Assembly: GCF_020740795.1 (NCBI RefSeq)
Contig: NC_067294.1
Coordinates: 5,456,001-5,520,000 of the forward strand
DNA: 64,000 nt
Direction: 5' to 3'
DNA from: Apus apus
Lineage: Eukaryota > Chordata > Aves > Apodiformes > Apodidae
Shown: positions 60,279-64,000 of the stretch, in pieces
How positions within the stretch are numbered: the first letter of the stretch is position 1
Layout of the letters: every line of letters starts with the position of its first letter
Made by a program: the position numbers and the translations under genes
Notes under the pieces: model-generated
The model's input: only the letters and a program-made list of their open reading frames with translations
The model's database searches: none
Told to the model about the DNA's origin: nothing

Positions 60279-63200
60279 GAGATGGCAAGGAAGGACCTTG
60301 GACCGAGGGGAGATGGGCGGCAGGGCGAAGGGCTGAGTGCTGGGCTGCCCGTCGGCTTCTGTCAGCGCGCTGGACCCAAGCGCATCCGGCTTTGCCATGA
60401 GAAAAGAGCCGAGTTTCATCCTGGATGGAAATGCCACAAAGGCCAGCTGTTTCCTAGAGGATGCAGGGAAATGCAAAGGGAGACCAAAGTAAAAATAACA
60501 GAGCTGAAGTGTGCTAATTGTTTGGGCCAGAGTCGTGCTGCCCGGTGCTGCGTGGGGAGCAGCGAGGGCAGCAGTGACCTCCAGGAACCAGAGAGCAGCT
60601 GCCAGTTATGACTTTATTCATTTTCACATTTAGATATTACAACAAAACTCTTAATGACAAAGGATAACAAGTACTATAGGAGGAGAGGAAAGAAAGCAGT
60701 GTTCTAACTGGTTTGATATATAACCGTGAACTTCCAGAGACAAGACTCAACGTGAGTTATAAACACTCACACTCACTGGTAGGAAAAACTCACGTGCAAA
60801 CACCCACACACTCATCCACAAAACACTCACTCACACAGACCACACTTTTGTACTCGCACATAACCCATATTGTAACCTACTTGCTTCGAAGGCAGCCCAC
60901 TGAAACATTGACTGCTGCTGTAGCAACAACAGGTACCAGGTTAAAATATTGCCATATAAATGAAGTGTTACTTGATACATGGGTTTTTCTTCAGAGACAC
61001 GTGTATTTGCAAGTAGGGGACCCAACACTTTGTTTTCATGAGGGAGGAATGTCCTCTCAATACCAACACTTTGCAAGGAAAAATGAGACTCTGCATAGAG
61101 CAGGAACAGACATTTTAAAGGAAGATGATGATAAATAGCTTAGCTTCAATGTTGAGTTCCAGTAAAAAGCCCAAACAAAACACCACAGAGAGTGCATTGT
61201 GAACAGAGCAGGCACAATCATCGAACCCTGGGTTTTAAAAATTGAAATACTCCCTTGTTGCTCTGGAAAGACAGACAACACTGTTGCCTCACATCTTCAA
61301 ACCAAAACATACCAGCTTCATTTAATGCTTATGCTTATCTGGAGACCGTAAAAAAAATTGCCAGAAATAACATAAGAATGTGGGGAAGTGTATCAGGTTG
61401 GTATATTCTAATTTTAGCATACTTTTAAGAGAGTGAAGGTGCAATTGTGTCAACAGCTCTTCACTATCCCATACTGCAAATTGTTCTTCAGCAGCAGGAG
61501 TGTCTGAAGAGGGGCCAGCGTTCCGTTCATGCAATGCTGTTGGTGCAGATACAATCAGATGTGATTCCACACAACACCCCCCCCCATCATCAAGATGATG
61601 CAAAAGAGAGAAAATAAATGCCTACGGAGTTGAATTGAGTGTTCAAAACTCAGATAACACACCAGTGCTTTCCCCAGAGTGAAGCAGGGGATTGTTAAGA
61701 ATGGCTCTGATGAAGTAATCCTTCTCCACAAGGATGCTTGTGAGCAGTTTACAGCTGAACCTAGAGACAAAGTGCAGCTGCCCTGGCTGGTTGGGAGTGC
61801 TGACAGCCAGCCAGGATGCTCAGATGCCTCTCTCCCCTTTCTGCTGAGTGCCTGTCCGTGCCCTGCAAGTGTCAGGCTTTGATGGTACATTTCTATCCCA
61901 CACATGTGGACAAGGACTTGCAACTACTTTGGAATTGTTTTTTCAACTATTATTTAATTTATAGGCCTCTTTCTTTGGCCCTCTCTCAGATGGAGCTGCA
62001 TTTCCAGCCAGAGAACTGTTTGTGAAGCACTGGAAACAAGAGACCCTGTGTGATGGATGCACATCACACCAACTGAGCAGAACTTAGCTGTCATCTGTCA
62101 GCTTCCACCCATGTGAATGCTGGTGGAGAGCCCCAGCAGCAAGGGGCACATGCAGCCTTGCTTCTGTCAAGGGAACCATCATTTCAAAAATGAGGGCAAG
62201 ATGAGGGCAAGAGAACTTGGCCTGGCCTACACCCCGCTGGCTATCCTACTTCTTTGGCCTGGCTCTCCAGCATCTCCTGCCAGAGGATTCTTACCGAGTC
62301 ATAACAATTACTTAAAGATGCTTAAATTTCTGGCAACTTCAGGGGACACCAGTACAAGTCAGGGAATTCATTGTCACATGCAGTTTCCAGTTCTATGTCC
62401 TGAGCCAATTTGGCTCAAGCTGGTCTGGTTTTGTGCCTCTTTTTGCCACGGAAATCACAGCCATGTCATCCTGCTAACACAAAAAGGGAGGGGAACATTG
62501 GGCACTCTGCACAGGCTTGGAGAATCTGAATGACAGGCATGCTTTTCCCATGTGCTAAATAAATCTCACTATTACACTTGTGTGGAGAACTATAAGTCTT
62601 GGGAAAGTCACCCGTAAGGACTCACAGGCTCACATCAGGAAACACATAAAACCCTCTGCTGGAAAAGAAATACAATTTGGGAAAGCGGCATGCCTGACAG
62701 GAAACACAATTTTAAAAGTCCAAACCCTTGGCTCTGTGCACAGAGGTGTGGCTCACAAGCAGAAACTCCCCAGTAATGAGATGTTCTGGTGCAAGGAGCT
62801 CTGCCAGCCATGGGCATGTGGGAGGAGAGATGGCGACAAGCTGTTCAGACGAGCCTCTTCATCCAGACTCCTTTGACGATGACGTAACCGTGCTCTGTGG
62901 CTGAGCTCTTGGGTTGTGAGCAGGATAGAAAGAAACAGGTGGGAAGTGGTGAGACAGCAGCACAGAAATCTGTAGAGAGGGGCTGAGGAAGCTCCCCAGA
63001 GCTCTGAATTCACATGGTGTCTTTCAGAAACAAAAGGCCCAAGTGATGAGGTGTTTCCACAGTAAATGTTTCTCAATCCTCCAGAGACAGGTACACCATG
63101 CTGGTCGCTCTGCAACAGAAACTGGAGGGGAGCCTGTTGGGCAGAGGGTGCCTCCTTAGAGCCAGGGAACTAAGGTGACAGGAAAGGTCGTGGTGCAGAA

Positions 63201-64000
63201 CTGTCCATCCAGGAGAACTGAGGTTTGAACCCTAGCCAGGTGTTGCCCTCCATCAGTGATGCCAACGTACAAGCGGATGCAGCCCAGGACACCTCATTGC
63301 TGGAGCTCTGTTCCTTCCATTGTTTCCAAAACCCCTTGCAGCAACTTGAAAATAAACATTTCACTCCCTACCACTTTGATCCTTTTCCTCCCAGCAAACA
63401 AATCATTTTTACTCTAGGTTTAGAAGCCAGCTGAAATTAACACAGCTTTGCTTTAATTTCTCTCTTGAGCAACAAATGATCTCAGCGCTGCTCTGGGAAA
63501 TGGGGAAGGCGAGAGCAGCAGACCTGTGAGTAACCTGCTCTCAGCACACAGTGTTGCAAAAAGAGTTGCTGTTTATCTTGCTGGAAAGACTCTAGCCATC
63601 AGCTGATGACCTACACAGCCCTAGCTATGTTGAGATAGCTAAAAAAATCCTGGTGATAAGGCAGATTGATGGATTTCCCCCCAGCAGAGATGAGAGGGGT
63701 GTGGGTGTTGCTTGCAGAGGAGATGGAGAGGCTGGCACCTACCCAGAATGAACACTGTGCTTGAACATTTATGAAGATCCCTCAGGATCTCTTAATACAT
63801 CTCTTTAAATTGTCCTGCTCTCACTGCTAATCCCACTAGGGATTTCTTCCCTTTGATTCTGCTCCACAGCTCAGCAGCTGACATCATGAGGAGAGGAGGA
63901 GGAAGCAATCTAAGGAAAAACATTCAGGCTGCACACCAGGAAGAAACTGGAGACTAAGACAGATCTATTTATATCTGACCTGAAATGGGCTTTCTGAATG
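60279..64000. other. Region right of the minisatellite, possibly 3' part of the next gene
   Basis: Mixed sequence with no recognised coding exon. A CACT-rich low-complexity stretch occurs at about 60,750-60,845. By human gene order this should approach RASGEF1C on the minus strand, but no RASGEF1C coding residues were recognised, so it may be 3'UTR or intergenic. Confidence 0.45.
60613..60618 (-). terminator. Candidate polyadenylation signal AATAAA (minus strand)
   Basis: On the minus strand the sequence reads GAATAAAGTC, followed by CTGCTCTCTGGTTCCTGG within 40 bases. It could be the 3' end of a minus-strand gene lying to the right (RASGEF1C by synteny). This is inference only; no upstream coding exon was seen. 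Confidence 0.3.

Noticed and set aside
58808-60336. Very long ORFs on both strands (up to about 500 codons) of PGTQS-, PRAPA- or GCPGS-type repeats
   Set aside because: They coincide with the 15-bp minisatellite. The unit length is a multiple of three and has no stop in most frames, so several frames are open at once. There is no unique coding sequence or domain at either end.
1-64000. CRISPR arrays, operons, phage or bacterial-type defence systems
   Set aside because: Gene structure, composition and repeats are those of a vertebrate genome. The tandem arrays are direct minisatellites without unique spacers.

Overview
This is a vertebrate nuclear genome window. It is most likely from a bird, or less surely another sauropsid. 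The evidence is CR1-type LINE sequence (28,318-28,880 and about 54,404-54,590), intron-exon genes with canonical GT/AG junctions, CpG islands at gene starts and no prokaryote-like gene packing. Nearly all strings of open reading frame in the window are chance; the real coding sequence is a set of short exons, all on the minus strand.

The central gene is RNF130 (Goliath-type E3 ubiquitin ligase, a PA-TM-RING protein). Eight coding exons were placed to the base, from the ATG at 56,288 down to a TAA at 17,628. The joined reading frame is 419 codons with consistent intron phases (1,1,0,0,2,0,1). It carries a signal peptide, a luminal protease-associated domain, a transmembrane helix and a complete RING-H2 finger. 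A ninth exon at 9,287-9,396 joins in frame to exon 7, not to exon 8. It would swap the hydrophobic C-terminus of exon 8 for a 36-residue acidic tail. The exon 8 stop codon lies inside its own splice donor.

To the left, at 1,210-1,327, is coding exon 1 of TBC1D9B, also on the minus strand, with a CpG-island promoter at about 640-1,650 and a short 15-bp minisatellite just inside its first intron. The order TBC1D9B-RNF130 on the same strand matches what I recall of human 5q35.

To the right of RNF130 is its CpG-island promoter (about 55,980-57,070) with a perfect CRE palindrome. Next come a (TGTGTC)n repeat, a G14 run, a third CpG-rich segment with a YY1-like motif (about 58,700-59,030), and a 1.24-kb GC-rich 15-bp minisatellite (59,036-60,278) that has G-quadruplex potential on the minus strand. 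A minus-strand polyadenylation hexamer at 60,613-60,618 may mark the 3' end of the next gene upstream (RASGEF1C by synteny), but none of its coding sequence was recognised.

I found no bacterial-type system, CRISPR array or intact mobile element. The observations most worth checking are the two-way C-terminus of RNF130 and the large minisatellite beside its promoter.
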